A DNA stretch of 7,720 nt from Gammaproteobacteria bacterium RIFCSPLOWO2_02_FULL_56_15 (lineage in GTDB: Bacteria; Pseudomonadota; Gammaproteobacteria; Eutrophobiales; Eutrophobiaceae). The DNA lies in NCBI GenBank assembly GCA_001801825.1, contig MGYR01000112.1, forward strand, positions 14,155-21,874. The letters are read 5' to 3'. The first letter of the stretch is position 1, and each line of letters starts with the position of its first letter. Below are positions 1-6,439 of this stretch, one piece after another. The notes below the pieces were generated by a model. The model made no database searches. It saw only the letters and a list, made by a program, of their open reading frames with translations, and was not told the DNA's origin. The position numbers and the translations under genes were made by a program.

Positions 1-50
1 GCATAGTACCTAGTTAGCCTCCCTGCGGTCCCCCGACAGTGAAATAACTC

Positions 51-79
51 TTGCCATGATGTATCCGTACGGATACGAT
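51..79 (+). promoter_or_regulatory. Probable sigma-70 promoter of the first toxin-antitoxin operon
   Basis: TTGCCA at 51-56 resembles a -35 box. After a 17-base spacer, TACGAT at 74-79 resembles a -10 box. The expected transcription start would be near 86, only a base or two before the ATG at 88, and no Shine-Dalgarno sequence precedes that ATG. The toxin message may therefore be leaderless or nearly so. The boxes are read by eye and not tested; an upstream promoter outside the window is also possible. Confidence 0.5.
61..76. promoter_or_regulatory. Perfect 16-bp palindrome, likely antitoxin operator
   Basis: The 16 bases GTATCCGTACGGATAC equal their own reverse complement. The palindrome lies in the promoter spacer and reaches into the -10 box, 11 bases before the toxin start. 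Toxin-antitoxin operons of this type are commonly autorepressed by the helix-turn-helix antitoxin, alone or with the toxin, bound at such a palindrome. The binding protein is inferred to be the product of 388-666; no binding is shown by the sequence itself. Confidence 0.6.
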
Positions 80-87
80 AGCTCTCC

Positions 88-384
88 ATGTATACGGTAC
101 TTCGTTCAAAGGAATTCGACGAATGGCTCGCTGATCTCAAGGATAGAATCGGCAAGGCTCGTATTCTTGCCCGATTGATCTCGGTGGAACAGGGTAATTT
201 TGGAGATGCTCACTCTGTTGGTGATGGCATCAGTGAGCTTCGAATTCATTCTGGTCCTGGGTACCGTGTTTACTACACATCGAAAGGCAAAATATTAGTA
301 TATGTTCTCTGTGGCGGCGATAAATCTTCTCAGAAGAGAGATATCGCCAAAGCAAAAGTGATAGCAGCGTCAATTGAGGAGTAA
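88..384 (+). CDS. Type II toxin, HigB/RelE-ParE superfamily (phage Gp49-like addiction module killer)
   Basis: This 98-residue protein has the usual length and layout of the Gp49-like branch of the RelE/ParE toxins, which in characterised members cut mRNA, often on the ribosome. It opens with the characteristic MYTV..S.EFDEWL..LKD, followed by the RILARL helix and GNFGD. The core strand motif SELRIHSGPGYRVYY lies at about 49-63, and LCGGDKSSQ follows at about 74-82, as is typical of the family. The ATG at 88 is chosen because the family begins exactly there; there is no clear ribosome binding site, which agrees with a near-leaderless transcript. The antitoxin gene follows after 3 bases, so this is a toxin-first operon. 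The gene appears intact. Toxicity and target are inferred from the family. Confidence 0.9.
   Translation: MYTVLRSKEFDEWLADLKDRIGKARILARLISVEQGNFGDAHSVGDGISELRIHSGPGYRVYYTSKGKILVYVLCGGDKSSQKRDIAKAKVIAASIEE
376..381 (+). promoter_or_regulatory. Ribosome binding site of the first antitoxin
   Basis: GAGGAG lies in the last codons of the toxin gene, six bases before the ATG at 388. The antitoxin thus has a strong binding site while the toxin has none visible, which would favour excess antitoxin. Confidence 0.7.
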
Positions 385-387
385 GCA

Positions 388-666
388 ATGGCTAAGTTTG
401 CAAAATTTGATGCGGCGGATTATCTCGATAACGAAGAAACTATTGCTGAATTTCTTACAGCCGCTCTTGAGGATGAAAATCCTGAAGTGTTTCTTGCCGC
501 AATTTCGTCAGTAGCAAAAGCGCGAGGAATGACCGCTATTGCCAATAGTTCAGGACTTGGACGAGAGAGCCTATATAAAGCACTGGCTCCAGGAGCTAAA
601 CCCCGCTACGACACAATACTTAAAGTCTTGCATGGGCTGGGGGTTAAGCTGACGGTTAATGTATGA
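388..666 (+). CDS. Antitoxin with helix-turn-helix, partner of the HigB/RelE-type toxin
   Basis: This 92-residue protein matches the 'addiction module antidote' family that lies directly downstream of Gp49-like toxins. The N-terminal part (about 1-35) contains FDAADYLDNEETIAEFL and an acidic stretch typical of the toxin-binding segment. A Cro/C1-like helix-turn-helix follows at about 46-67 (GMTAIANSSGLGRESLYKAL), then the conserved TILKVLHGLGVKL end. Expected role: bind and neutralise the upstream toxin and repress the operon, probably through the palindrome at 61-76. The start is supported by the GAGGAG six bases upstream and by the 3-base spacing from the toxin stop. The gene appears complete. 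Its stop codon abuts the remnant of a second toxin gene. Confidence 0.9.
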   Translation: MAKFAKFDAADYLDNEETIAEFLTAALEDENPEVFLAAISSVAKARGMTAIANSSGLGRESLYKALAPGAKPRYDTILKVLHGLGVKLTVNV

Positions 667-789
667 GAGAGGAAAAGGCTAACGCCGTTGTTCGAGGGGC
701 AAGACAATGAGCCACTGCGCCAATGACAAATATGCTTTGTCTGGGCTGATGTTGGTCCGAGAGACGTTGAAATAGTGGACTACCACTGA
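667..789 (+). pseudogene. higB: Decayed 3' remnant of a second HigB toxin gene
   Basis: In the frame ending with the TGA at 787-789, codons 730-786 read ICFVWADVGPRDVEIVDYH, the strongly conserved C-terminus of the HigB (RelE-superfamily) toxins that precede HigA genes. An in-frame TGA at 724-726 interrupts it. Just upstream, another frame (707-733) reads MSHCANDKY, which aligns with the family's YSIRINDQY that normally precedes ICF, so one or more short deletions have shifted the frame. A possible RL..L match lies at about 676-690. Everything before that, roughly the first half of a 92-residue toxin, is absent, and the preceding base belongs to the stop codon of the other antitoxin. No functional toxin can be made from it. 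The C-terminal match is clear; the upstream alignment is weaker. Confidence 0.75.
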
Positions 790-794
790 AGGAG
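789..794 (+). promoter_or_regulatory. Ribosome binding site of higA, decides its start
   Basis: AAGGAG at 789-794 lies five bases before the ATG at 800. The GTG at 794 is in the same frame but overlaps the binding site, so ATG 800 is the better start; it also gives the usual family opening MARP. The site overlaps the stop of the toxin remnant, as expected of an original higBA operon. Confidence 0.75.
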
Positions 795-799
795 TGAAC

Positions 800-1108
800 A
801 TGGCTCGTCCAGTCAACCGCATGCGTCCCGTGCATCCTGGTGAAGTTCTTCGTGAGGACTTTCTTGTTCCTCTTGGCCTTAGCGTGAATGCCTTGTCTAT
901 CGCCTTGGGTGTGCCGGCAACTCGTATTCACGAGATCGTCAAGGAGCGTCGGGCCGTCTCTGCGGACACCGCGGCTCGACTAGCAAAGTACTTTGGGGGA
1001 GACGCTGCATCATGGCTTGTGCTACAAGCGAACTACGACTTGAAGACACTGTCCACTTTACAGGACATAGAGCGCGTAGTACCGATACGTGAGCTCAGTG
1101 AAGCCTAG
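800..1108 (+). CDS. higA: HigA family antitoxin (orphan)
   Basis: This 102-residue protein is a clear HigA: MARPVNRMRPVHPGEVLRE at the N-terminus, then an XRE-type helix-turn-helix at about 27-65 (LGLSVNALSIALGVPATRI, ERRAVSADTAARLAKYFG). After this comes the family's SWLVLQANYDL at about 71-81 and a short C-terminal tail. HigA binds DNA at its own promoter and neutralises HigB. Here its cognate toxin survives only as the broken remnant directly upstream, so the gene is an orphan antitoxin. It could persist as a transcription regulator or as an anti-toxin against HigB elsewhere in the genome. Its own promoter is not evident; it may depend on read-through from the first module. It ends 7 bases from the convergent reductase gene. 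Confidence 0.92.
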   Translation: MARPVNRMRPVHPGEVLREDFLVPLGLSVNALSIALGVPATRIHEIVKERRAVSADTAARLAKYFGGDAASWLVLQANYDLKTLSTLQDIERVVPIRELSEA

Positions 1109-1115
1109 GTGCTCA

Positions 1116-1991
1116 TTAGAGATTTTTTGAGTAGTCCTCAATCCACTCCACGGTTTTCAGCAGGCCTCCGAACGGATAAAAGTGCAGGCGAACACGCCCA
1201 TGCTCGCTGCCGAACGATTTGGCGAAGATGTCTACAATCCTGTCAGGACCGGCAGTACCAAGAAGTTTAGTGATTGAAATACCGTACTTGGCCAGGACGG
1301 AAGACGAGGCAGAGACTCCGCAGCGGGCGGCGAATTTCAGTAACGACTTGATACTGGTCGGGCCGGGTACCCCGATGCGTACGGGTGCGTCGATACCCTT
1401 TCCACGCAGTTCCACCAGCCATTGCATAAAGGCATCGGGGTCAAATCCGAATTGAGTAACGATGATCGGCTTCATGCCTCGCGCATGAATCATCGCGCAT
1501 TTCTTTTTCAGGGCGGTAAAACATTCCTCTTTGGTCATGTTGGGATGCCCTTCAGGATGGCCCGCAATGCCGATGGCCAGGATGCCGTTTTTTTCAAAGA
1601 GGCCAGTATCAATCAACATGGATGAGTCTAAATAAGGTCCTTCAGAGGTGGGTGAATCGCCGGCGATGACGAAGCAGCGTTTGACTTTAGCCTCTGCTAC
1701 CATTTTTTCGATCATCAATTTGAATTCGGCTTCTGACTTGATCCGGCGAGCTGAGAAATGCGGCATGGGTTCGAAGCCAAGTTTGCGTACTTCTTTTGCA
1801 GCAGCCAGTCGCGCCTCAAGGGTTTCACCAGGAAGAAAGGTTACGGCTACGGGTGTATCAGGTGGAAGTTTCGGCGCGGCTTCCCGCAGGCCATCGATAT
1901 CCTTCGCGGTGATCTCAATGGAAAAACCTTCAGTAATATACTCCGGATCACGATCCCAATTAGGATGAATCTGCGCGTAACTCATAACCAT
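1116..1991 (-). CDS. Divergent methylenetetrahydrofolate reductase (MetF-like)
   Basis: This 291-residue protein, close to the usual 290-300 of MetF, would reduce 5,10-methylene-tetrahydrofolate to 5-methyl-tetrahydrofolate in the cytoplasm using FAD. Family landmarks appear in order: FSIEIT at 23-28, where Glu26 matches the catalytic Glu of E. coli MetF; PHFSAR at about 77-82; IAGDSP at about 109-114, matching the RGDLP loop whose Asp sits near FAD; GHPEGHPN; TQFGFD; and RIGVPGPTS. It lacks the FEFFPP form of the first motif, so it belongs to a divergent branch. Such branches occur beside demethylation or serine-cycle genes, but no such partner is in this window. ATG 1991 has GGAG four bases upstream; ATG 1985 (MSYAQ) is an equally good start with ten-base spacing. 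It lies 103 bases after the cytochrome gene and may have its own promoter. Confidence 0.85.
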   Translation of the reverse strand: MVMSYAQIHPNWDRDPEYITEGFSIEITAKDIDGLREAAPKLPPDTPVAVTFLPGETLEARLAAAKEVRKLGFEPMPHFSARRIKSEAEFKLMIEKMVAEAKVKRCFVIAGDSPTSEGPYLDSSMLIDTGLFEKNGILAIGIAGHPEGHPNMTKEECFTALKKKCAMIHARGMKPIIVTQFGFDPDAFMQWLVELRGKGIDAPVRIGVPGPTSIKSLLKFAARCGVSASSSVLAKYGISITKLLGTAGPDRIVDIFAKSFGSEHGRVRLHFYPFGGLLKTVEWIEDYSKNL

Positions 1992-2094
1992 TCTTCTCCG
2001 TGGGTAAATTCCTTGGTTGGGATCCGCTTACTGGTCCCGGTTTGTAAACTATCACATTATTGGAAAGTTGCCATAGTAAGCCATTTTCTAATGG
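1992..2094. other. Intergenic gap between the cytochrome and reductase genes
   Basis: This 103-base stretch is distinctly A+T-richer than the cytochrome gene before it. It contains most of a short inverted repeat at its right end and the GGAG binding site of the reductase at 1996-1999. No convincing pair of promoter boxes and no hairpin followed by a run of T could be found on the minus strand, so it is unclear whether the reductase is transcribed with the operon or separately. Confidence 0.5.
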
Positions 2095-2096
2095 CT
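2079..2096. repeat. Short inverted repeat at the end of the cytochrome gene
   Basis: AGCCATT at 2079-2085 and AATGGCT at 2090-2096 are exact complements with a 4-base loop. The right arm overlaps the TAG stop of the cytochrome gene. It could form a small RNA hairpin on either strand, but no T-run follows on the minus strand, so it is at most a weak terminator or a message-end structure. Confidence 0.4.
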
Positions 2097-4416
2097 ATTG
2101 AGACATCTGCTCCAGTAGCTGTCTCGCCTGGCGGTGTTCAGGGACGAGCGCCACGAGCTCCTGTGCATACCTTCTGGCGGATGCCCGGTCGCCTTGGTCC
2201 CGGTACAGGGTGGCCAGGGTGAACAGCAGGCCGGGGTGTTCCGGGTTCCTCCGGTATACCGTTTCCAGGATGGCCAGGGCCGCAGCACCCTCGCCCGCGG
2301 AATTCAGGGCAAGGGCATGGACCAGTTGGATATCCGTATTCGTTGGATCCAGCTCAGCCGCCTTTGCGAAATGCTCCATGGCAACCGGATACTCTTTCTG
2401 GCGGACCAGCGCCATGCCGAGGGCCTGCTGCGCCAGGGTGCTTTCCGGATGCATGGCGACTGCCCGGCGCAAGATGGATAGGGCCTGGTCCTCCCGGGAC
2501 TGCAGCCGGTAGAGGTCGGCGAGGTTGATCGTTGCCGGGAGGTATTCCGGCTCCAGGACCAGGGCCTTCCGATAATATCCCTCGGCGACGCCCGGATCGC
2601 CGAGGTCGCGATATAAATTTCCCGTATTGACCTGTGCCCAGGCATGCTCGGCGTTCGCCGTTTGCACTTGGAGAAACTCCTGCACCGCTCCGTTCAGACG
2701 CTGTTGATCGGTCTTTGGTAAGCCCCCGGACACTGCGGCGGCAAGCCGGGCGGCCTCGATTCGCACCGCCTTGACCGGGTCGCGCAGCAGAGGCGCAGCG
2801 AGTTGGTAACGATTGCCAGGGGTCAGATCCGTGATGGCATGCAACGCCCCGAGCCGGAGCAGGGGATCTGCCTCCGTAAGTCCGGCAAGGATAACCGGCA
2901 GTGTCTGGCCGTAGGCATAGGCGCCGAGATGGCGGAGCGCGGTGCCCCGGACGATGGCGGGGAGTGTTTCCGCGGTGACCACGGACCGGAGCAGGGACGC
3001 CGCGCCCGGCAGTTGGGCGCGGGCGGCATGCAGGGCCTCGGCATAGGGTGGGCCGCCCGGTGGCTCGCCGTGGCGGTCCCTGAGGATGGCCGCCGCCCAT
3101 GCCGGTGTCTGGTCGGTGTGACAGGCAGTGCAGGTATCGGGCAGGCCGAGTCGCTCGCTGAGATCGGTCCGCGGGATACGGAAGCTGTGATCATGGCGTA
3201 CGTCCACCCCCATGTAGGTGCGGGCCGGCATGTGGCAGGCAACGCATTGCGCGCCCGCCGAGCCAGGGGGGTGGAAATGGTGCGTCGCTCCGTCAAAGAC
3301 GGCGGCCTGATGGCAACCCGCACACAGGGAGTTGCCGTTCCGGAGCAGTTTCAGGCTGTGGGGATCATGACAGTCGAGGCACTGGACTCCGGCCTGATAC
3401 ATGCGGCTCTGGAGGAACGAGCCGTATTCATAGACCTCCCCCTCCATCTGCCCGTCGGCGAAATACAGCCCCTCCTCCAGCAACATGGGCAGGTAGCGGT
3501 CGAGGAAGGACGGGGCGGATGGCGCCGGTCCTTCCTCCAGGCGGATCCGGCGGGAGTGGCAAGGGGCGCAAACCGCTAACAGGGTATCCGGATCGACGGG
3601 GTGCTCCGGTCTGGCGATGGGATCCTTTTCGCGGAAGCGCCAATCCCCTCCCAGGGCGCCATGGTAGTCGATAGTGAATCCCCGCAGCGGGATCCCCGCC
3701 AGCGCCCCGGCGTCCATGGTGCTGGCCAGTTCCACATGGGCCGATCCCGGACCATGGCAGGCCTCGCAGGAGACATCCACCTCCGACCAACGGGTCTGCC
3801 AGGTCTGCCCCTCCGGGTCATAGTTTCTGGCGAGTGCGGTGGAGTGGCAGTCCGCGCACATGCTGTTCCAGTTCTGCATCGGTCCGGTCCAGTGCAGGGG
3901 ATCTTTGAAATCAATCGCTTCATCGGGGTATAGATGGAACCAGCGTTGTCCTCCCGCTGCGGCGGGGCGGCTGTCCCAGGCAATGGACAAGGCCTGCAGG
4001 CGGCGGCCGGGTAATTCGATCAGGTATTGTTGCAGGGGATCCACACCGAAAGTGTAGCGGATGGCAAAATCCTGCAGGCTGCCGTCGGCTCCGTCGGTAC
4101 GTACGGAGAATTGATCTCCCTCCCGGTAAAAGGTGCTGGTGATGCCGTTGTAGTTGAACGTGGCATAGTTGAAGTCACCGAGTACCGTATTTTCACCGGC
4201 AGGCTGCATGGCCAGGTCATGATGGGAACGGGAAAATAATGCACTTTCCCGCGAGTGGCAGGACACGCAAGCATCACTGCCTACATACCGGGCCGTCGTG
4301 CCCGGGTTTACCGCTGCGGAGGGAGTGCCCTGAGCGGGAGGCTGGTGTGTCTCCGGGGTTGTCCGATCACAGCCTAAGATCAGTACCAGCAGCAACAGGG
4401 TAGGGTATAGCCGCAT
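2095..4416 (-). CDS. Octahaem cytochrome c lipoprotein with HEAT-like and TPR repeats
   Basis: The 773-residue product begins with a lipoprotein signal, MRLYPTLLLLVLILGC, with lipobox LILG-Cys16, so it should be exported and lipid-anchored. Eight CXXCH haem c motifs begin at Cys50, 187, 217, 283, 346, 365, 391 and 429. SHHDLAM (64-70) and VRHDHSF could supply distal histidines. The pattern resembles the cytochrome c554-like, doubled-CXXCH multihaem proteins. After the haem domain comes an alpha-helical HEAT-like region (about 470-562), then about five TPR repeats (about 587-773), probably for protein binding. The expected role is electron transfer or a redox reaction outside the inner membrane; the substrate is unknown. 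The frame is open back to 4554, but ATG 4416 is chosen because it starts the signal peptide. No Shine-Dalgarno sequence is seen; the start lies 8 bases after the previous stop, suggesting translational coupling. Confidence 0.88.
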   Translation of the reverse strand: MRLYPTLLLLVLILGCDRTTPETHQPPAQGTPSAAVNPGTTARYVGSDACVSCHSRESALFSRSHHDLAMQPAGENTVLGDFNYATFNYNGITSTFYREGDQFSVRTDGADGSLQDFAIRYTFGVDPLQQYLIELPGRRLQALSIAWDSRPAAAGGQRWFHLYPDEAIDFKDPLHWTGPMQNWNSMCADCHSTALARNYDPEGQTWQTRWSEVDVSCEACHGPGSAHVELASTMDAGALAGIPLRGFTIDYHGALGGDWRFREKDPIARPEHPVDPDTLLAVCAPCHSRRIRLEEGPAPSAPSFLDRYLPMLLEEGLYFADGQMEGEVYEYGSFLQSRMYQAGVQCLDCHDPHSLKLLRNGNSLCAGCHQAAVFDGATHHFHPPGSAGAQCVACHMPARTYMGVDVRHDHSFRIPRTDLSERLGLPDTCTACHTDQTPAWAAAILRDRHGEPPGGPPYAEALHAARAQLPGAASLLRSVVTAETLPAIVRGTALRHLGAYAYGQTLPVILAGLTEADPLLRLGALHAITDLTPGNRYQLAAPLLRDPVKAVRIEAARLAAAVSGGLPKTDQQRLNGAVQEFLQVQTANAEHAWAQVNTGNLYRDLGDPGVAEGYYRKALVLEPEYLPATINLADLYRLQSREDQALSILRRAVAMHPESTLAQQALGMALVRQKEYPVAMEHFAKAAELDPTNTDIQLVHALALNSAGEGAAALAILETVYRRNPEHPGLLFTLATLYRDQGDRASARRYAQELVALVPEHRQARQLLEQMSQ

Positions 4417-4424
4417 CGGGAGGA

Positions 4425-5477
4425 TCAGACCGTAAAAAAACCGGCAATCCGCTCCATGAGCCAAAAGGCGGCGACCGGGCCGATGAGGTAGGCAGAGACA
4501 ATGGCCGGCGATGGAATCCCGGTAAACAAGGAGGATGGCAGCATCCGGGCGCAACGCCTGAGGGCGATAAACAGCAAGGCCATGGGCAGGAGAAACAGGA
4601 TCTGTCCCAGCTCGACCCCCAGATTGAAGAACAACAGTGCGGCAGGTAATTCCGTCTGCGGGAGACCAATGGACTGCAGGACCGCGGCAAAACCAAAGCC
4701 GTGCAGGAGTCCGAAGGCCCCGGAAATCCAGAACGGGTACCGCCAGGTCCAGGACACCCGATCCCCCCGGGCGATCTCGTGGGCCAAGTAGACAATACTG
4801 AGCGCGATGGCCGCCTCCGTGGGAGGAACCGGCAGTCGCATCAGCCCCAGGGTGGACAGGGCGAGAGTCAGTGAGTGGGCGATGGTGAAACCGGTGATCG
4901 TGATCAGGATGCGACGCCCGGTGCCGGCAATGATCATCAGGCAGGCAATGAACAGCAGATGATCCACGCCCGCGAAGATGTGCCGGACCCCCAGGTTCAG
5001 GTACTGCCCGGCGACGCCGCTGAGGCTTTCCGCCATGGGCAGACGCCAGCGGTCCCGGCCCGGTTCGGCAACGCCGCTATGCACCTCTCCATTGTAGAGG
5101 CGGATCCTGAAGATGCTGCTGACGGAAGGGTTTACGAGCGGGTAGACGAGACGGATCTCCCGGCCGGACAGGGGCTCGCTGCAGGCGAAATCGCGATTCA
5201 GGATCCAGGCATCGGGATAAGTGACCCGAATTCTTTCCCCGATGCTGGTGCAGATCTCCGGCAGGGCGAGTTCAGGCAGTGCGTATTCCGGTATCGTGAA
5301 AGGAACCTTCCAGTGTGCCGTGAACCGGTTCGGCTGGATTTCCGTAAGCTGCACGAAGACGGGACGGGCCTCATGGGCCTGGATACCGGATGGGAGCAGC
5401 AGCACGCAGCCGATCAGCAACAGCCACGGGAGGGACCAGTGCGACCCTGGCCGCCGGTTTCCCGATTCAGGGTGCAT
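4425..5477 (-). CDS. HupE/UreJ-like membrane protein with periplasmic N-terminal domain
   Basis: This 350-residue protein has a signal peptide (about 13-34, ending near IQA-HEARP). A beta-rich extracytoplasmic domain follows at about 35-160, and then about six membrane helices from about 165 to 347. Histidine-rich family motifs are present: GVRHIFAGVDHLLF at 163-176, AHSLTL at 200, LAHE at 231 and LLHGFGFA at 257. Classical HupE and UreJ proteins are nickel permeases linked to hydrogenase or urease; this longer two-domain type is also found without either, and its substrate is uncertain. Neither enzyme is in the window. Frame-compatible ATGs lie further upstream (5549, 5525), but ATG 5477 places the signal peptide properly and overlaps the isomerase gene by only 11 bases. 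Near the 3' end the message has seven consecutive T, a possible slippery site. Confidence 0.85.
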   Translation of the reverse strand: MHPESGNRRPGSHWSLPWLLLIGCVLLLPSGIQAHEARPVFVQLTEIQPNRFTAHWKVPFTIPEYALPELALPEICTSIGERIRVTYPDAWILNRDFACSEPLSGREIRLVYPLVNPSVSSIFRIRLYNGEVHSGVAEPGRDRWRLPMAESLSGVAGQYLNLGVRHIFAGVDHLLFIACLMIIAGTGRRILITITGFTIAHSLTLALSTLGLMRLPVPPTEAAIALSIVYLAHEIARGDRVSWTWRYPFWISGAFGLLHGFGFAAVLQSIGLPQTELPAALLFFNLGVELGQILFLLPMALLFIALRRCARMLPSSLFTGIPSPAIVSAYLIGPVAAFWLMERIAGFFTV

Positions 5478-6411
5478 GGTCTGGTCCGGTCCGGCTCGCT
5501 TGCGGTTTCCCTGTCCCGGCCGCATTACCGTTCCGGTCCAGGTCGGCAATCTGGATCCGGTATTGGCTGCGGAATTCCGCTATGGCGCGATCCGTTTGTC
5601 CCTGGATGAGTTCCTCCCGTGCGTCTTCGCGAATGCTCCCGGCGATGGCTTCGAGGGCTGGATGGTAACCCTCCTGTCGTTCCGCGAGCAGCACCAGGTG
5701 CCAACCGTGGGGGGAGGCAAAGGGGCCGGTCCAGTGCCGATCATCCGAGCCGAGCCGGAAGACAGTGGCGGCCATTTCTGCACCGAAATGGGATGCGACA
5801 TACTCCGGCGTCCGCTCAATATAATTATTATGATAGAGAAATCGGTCACCATAGGCGAGGGCGTCATTCCAGCCGATCTGTTTCCGGTTGAGTTCCCCAA
5901 GCGTGGTGCGCGCCAGTTCCAGGGCCTGCTCCTTCCCATGAATGGATGGGTCGAAAAATACATGGGTGAAACTGACCTGAGGCTGGATATAGTAATCGTC
6001 CCGGTGTGCCTCGTAGTACTCCCGGATCTGCCGGTCATCGGGATCGGTTGCGGCGGCGAAGCCCCGGGTGAGAAATTCCATTTTTTGGATGAGACGCCGC
6101 TTGATCACATAATCATTTCGATCCATACCGAGCTCTATGGCCTCCCGGAAGAGGACTTCCTCATGGACCAGTTCCTCAATCAACCGGGATCGCTCGGCAT
6201 CACCCATCCCGTCCAGTTGGATGGAAAAATACTCCCGGTTGAAGGCGCTGGACCGGTATTGCAGGAATTCCAGCAGGGTCTCCCGGTTGATCTGAATGAC
6301 ACGGCGGTCCGCGGAAACGCCGGTTGCGGGATGCAACCAGTTCCAGAGCAGGAACAGCAATAAACCAGCGGCCAGGAAGTGCAGTAGCGGTTGTCTCAAG
6401 AGTGCCGGCAT
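5467..6411 (-). CDS. Membrane-anchored parvulin-type peptidyl-prolyl cis-trans isomerase (PpiC/SurA-like)
   Basis: From ATG 6411 the protein has 314 residues. The opening MPALLRQPLLHFLAAGLLLF is the usual single N-terminal anchor of this family, so the rest faces the periplasm. A helical chaperone-like region (about 43-140, with EELVHEEVLFREAIELGM) leads to the rotamase domain at about 145-245. That domain shows QVSFTHVFFD, a large insertion with ERTPEYVASHFG, and the typical close WTGPFASPHGWHLVLL at 227-242. It should help fold exported proteins; its neighbours suggest the membrane protein and cytochrome just downstream as clients, which is inference. The frame opens at ATG 6462 inside the transaminase gene, but ATG 6411 fits the family's start and leaves a 28-base gap. 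No Shine-Dalgarno sequence is visible. The last 25 or so residues are a low-complexity tail. Confidence 0.87.
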   Translation of the reverse strand: MPALLRQPLLHFLAAGLLLFLLWNWLHPATGVSADRRVIQINRETLLEFLQYRSSAFNREYFSIQLDGMGDAERSRLIEELVHEEVLFREAIELGMDRNDYVIKRRLIQKMEFLTRGFAAATDPDDRQIREYYEAHRDDYYIQPQVSFTHVFFDPSIHGKEQALELARTTLGELNRKQIGWNDALAYGDRFLYHNNYIERTPEYVASHFGAEMAATVFRLGSDDRHWTGPFASPHGWHLVLLAERQEGYHPALEAIAGSIREDAREELIQGQTDRAIAEFRSQYRIQIADLDRNGNAAGTGKPQASRTGPDHAP

Positions 6412-6439
6412 GGGAGGGCGGGCGAGCCGTACGGGCCGC

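Noticed and set aside
13..683. GTTAGCC at 13-19 and its complement GGCTAAC at 677-683 flank the first toxin-antitoxin module, as the ends of an integron cassette would.
   Set aside because: The 7-mers break the GTTRRRY/RYYYAAC consensus at one position each. No matching inner arms or closing GTT core site were found after 683, and the sequence there is explained by the HigB remnant. Probably chance.
656..931. Minus-strand open frame of 91 codons over the toxin remnant and the start of higA.
   Set aside because: It lies antisense to recognisable HigB and HigA sequence, has no recognisable motif, and is explained as a shadow.
1109..1130. Possible rho-independent terminator with T6 at 1123-1128.
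   Set aside because: Only very short stems (CTC/GAG, GAGC/GCTC with a long loop) precede the T-run, too weak to call.
2803..3579. Plus-strand open frame of 258 codons inside the cytochrome gene, with others at 5221-6363 and 4875-5609.
   Set aside because: These are antisense to genes with clear motifs in a G+C-rich region where stop codons are rare. Their translations show no recognisable domain.
4417..4554. Longer N-terminus for the octahaem cytochrome from ATG 4554.
   Set aside because: These 46 residues overlap the HupE-like gene in another frame and would bury the lipoprotein signal, which starts precisely at ATG 4416.
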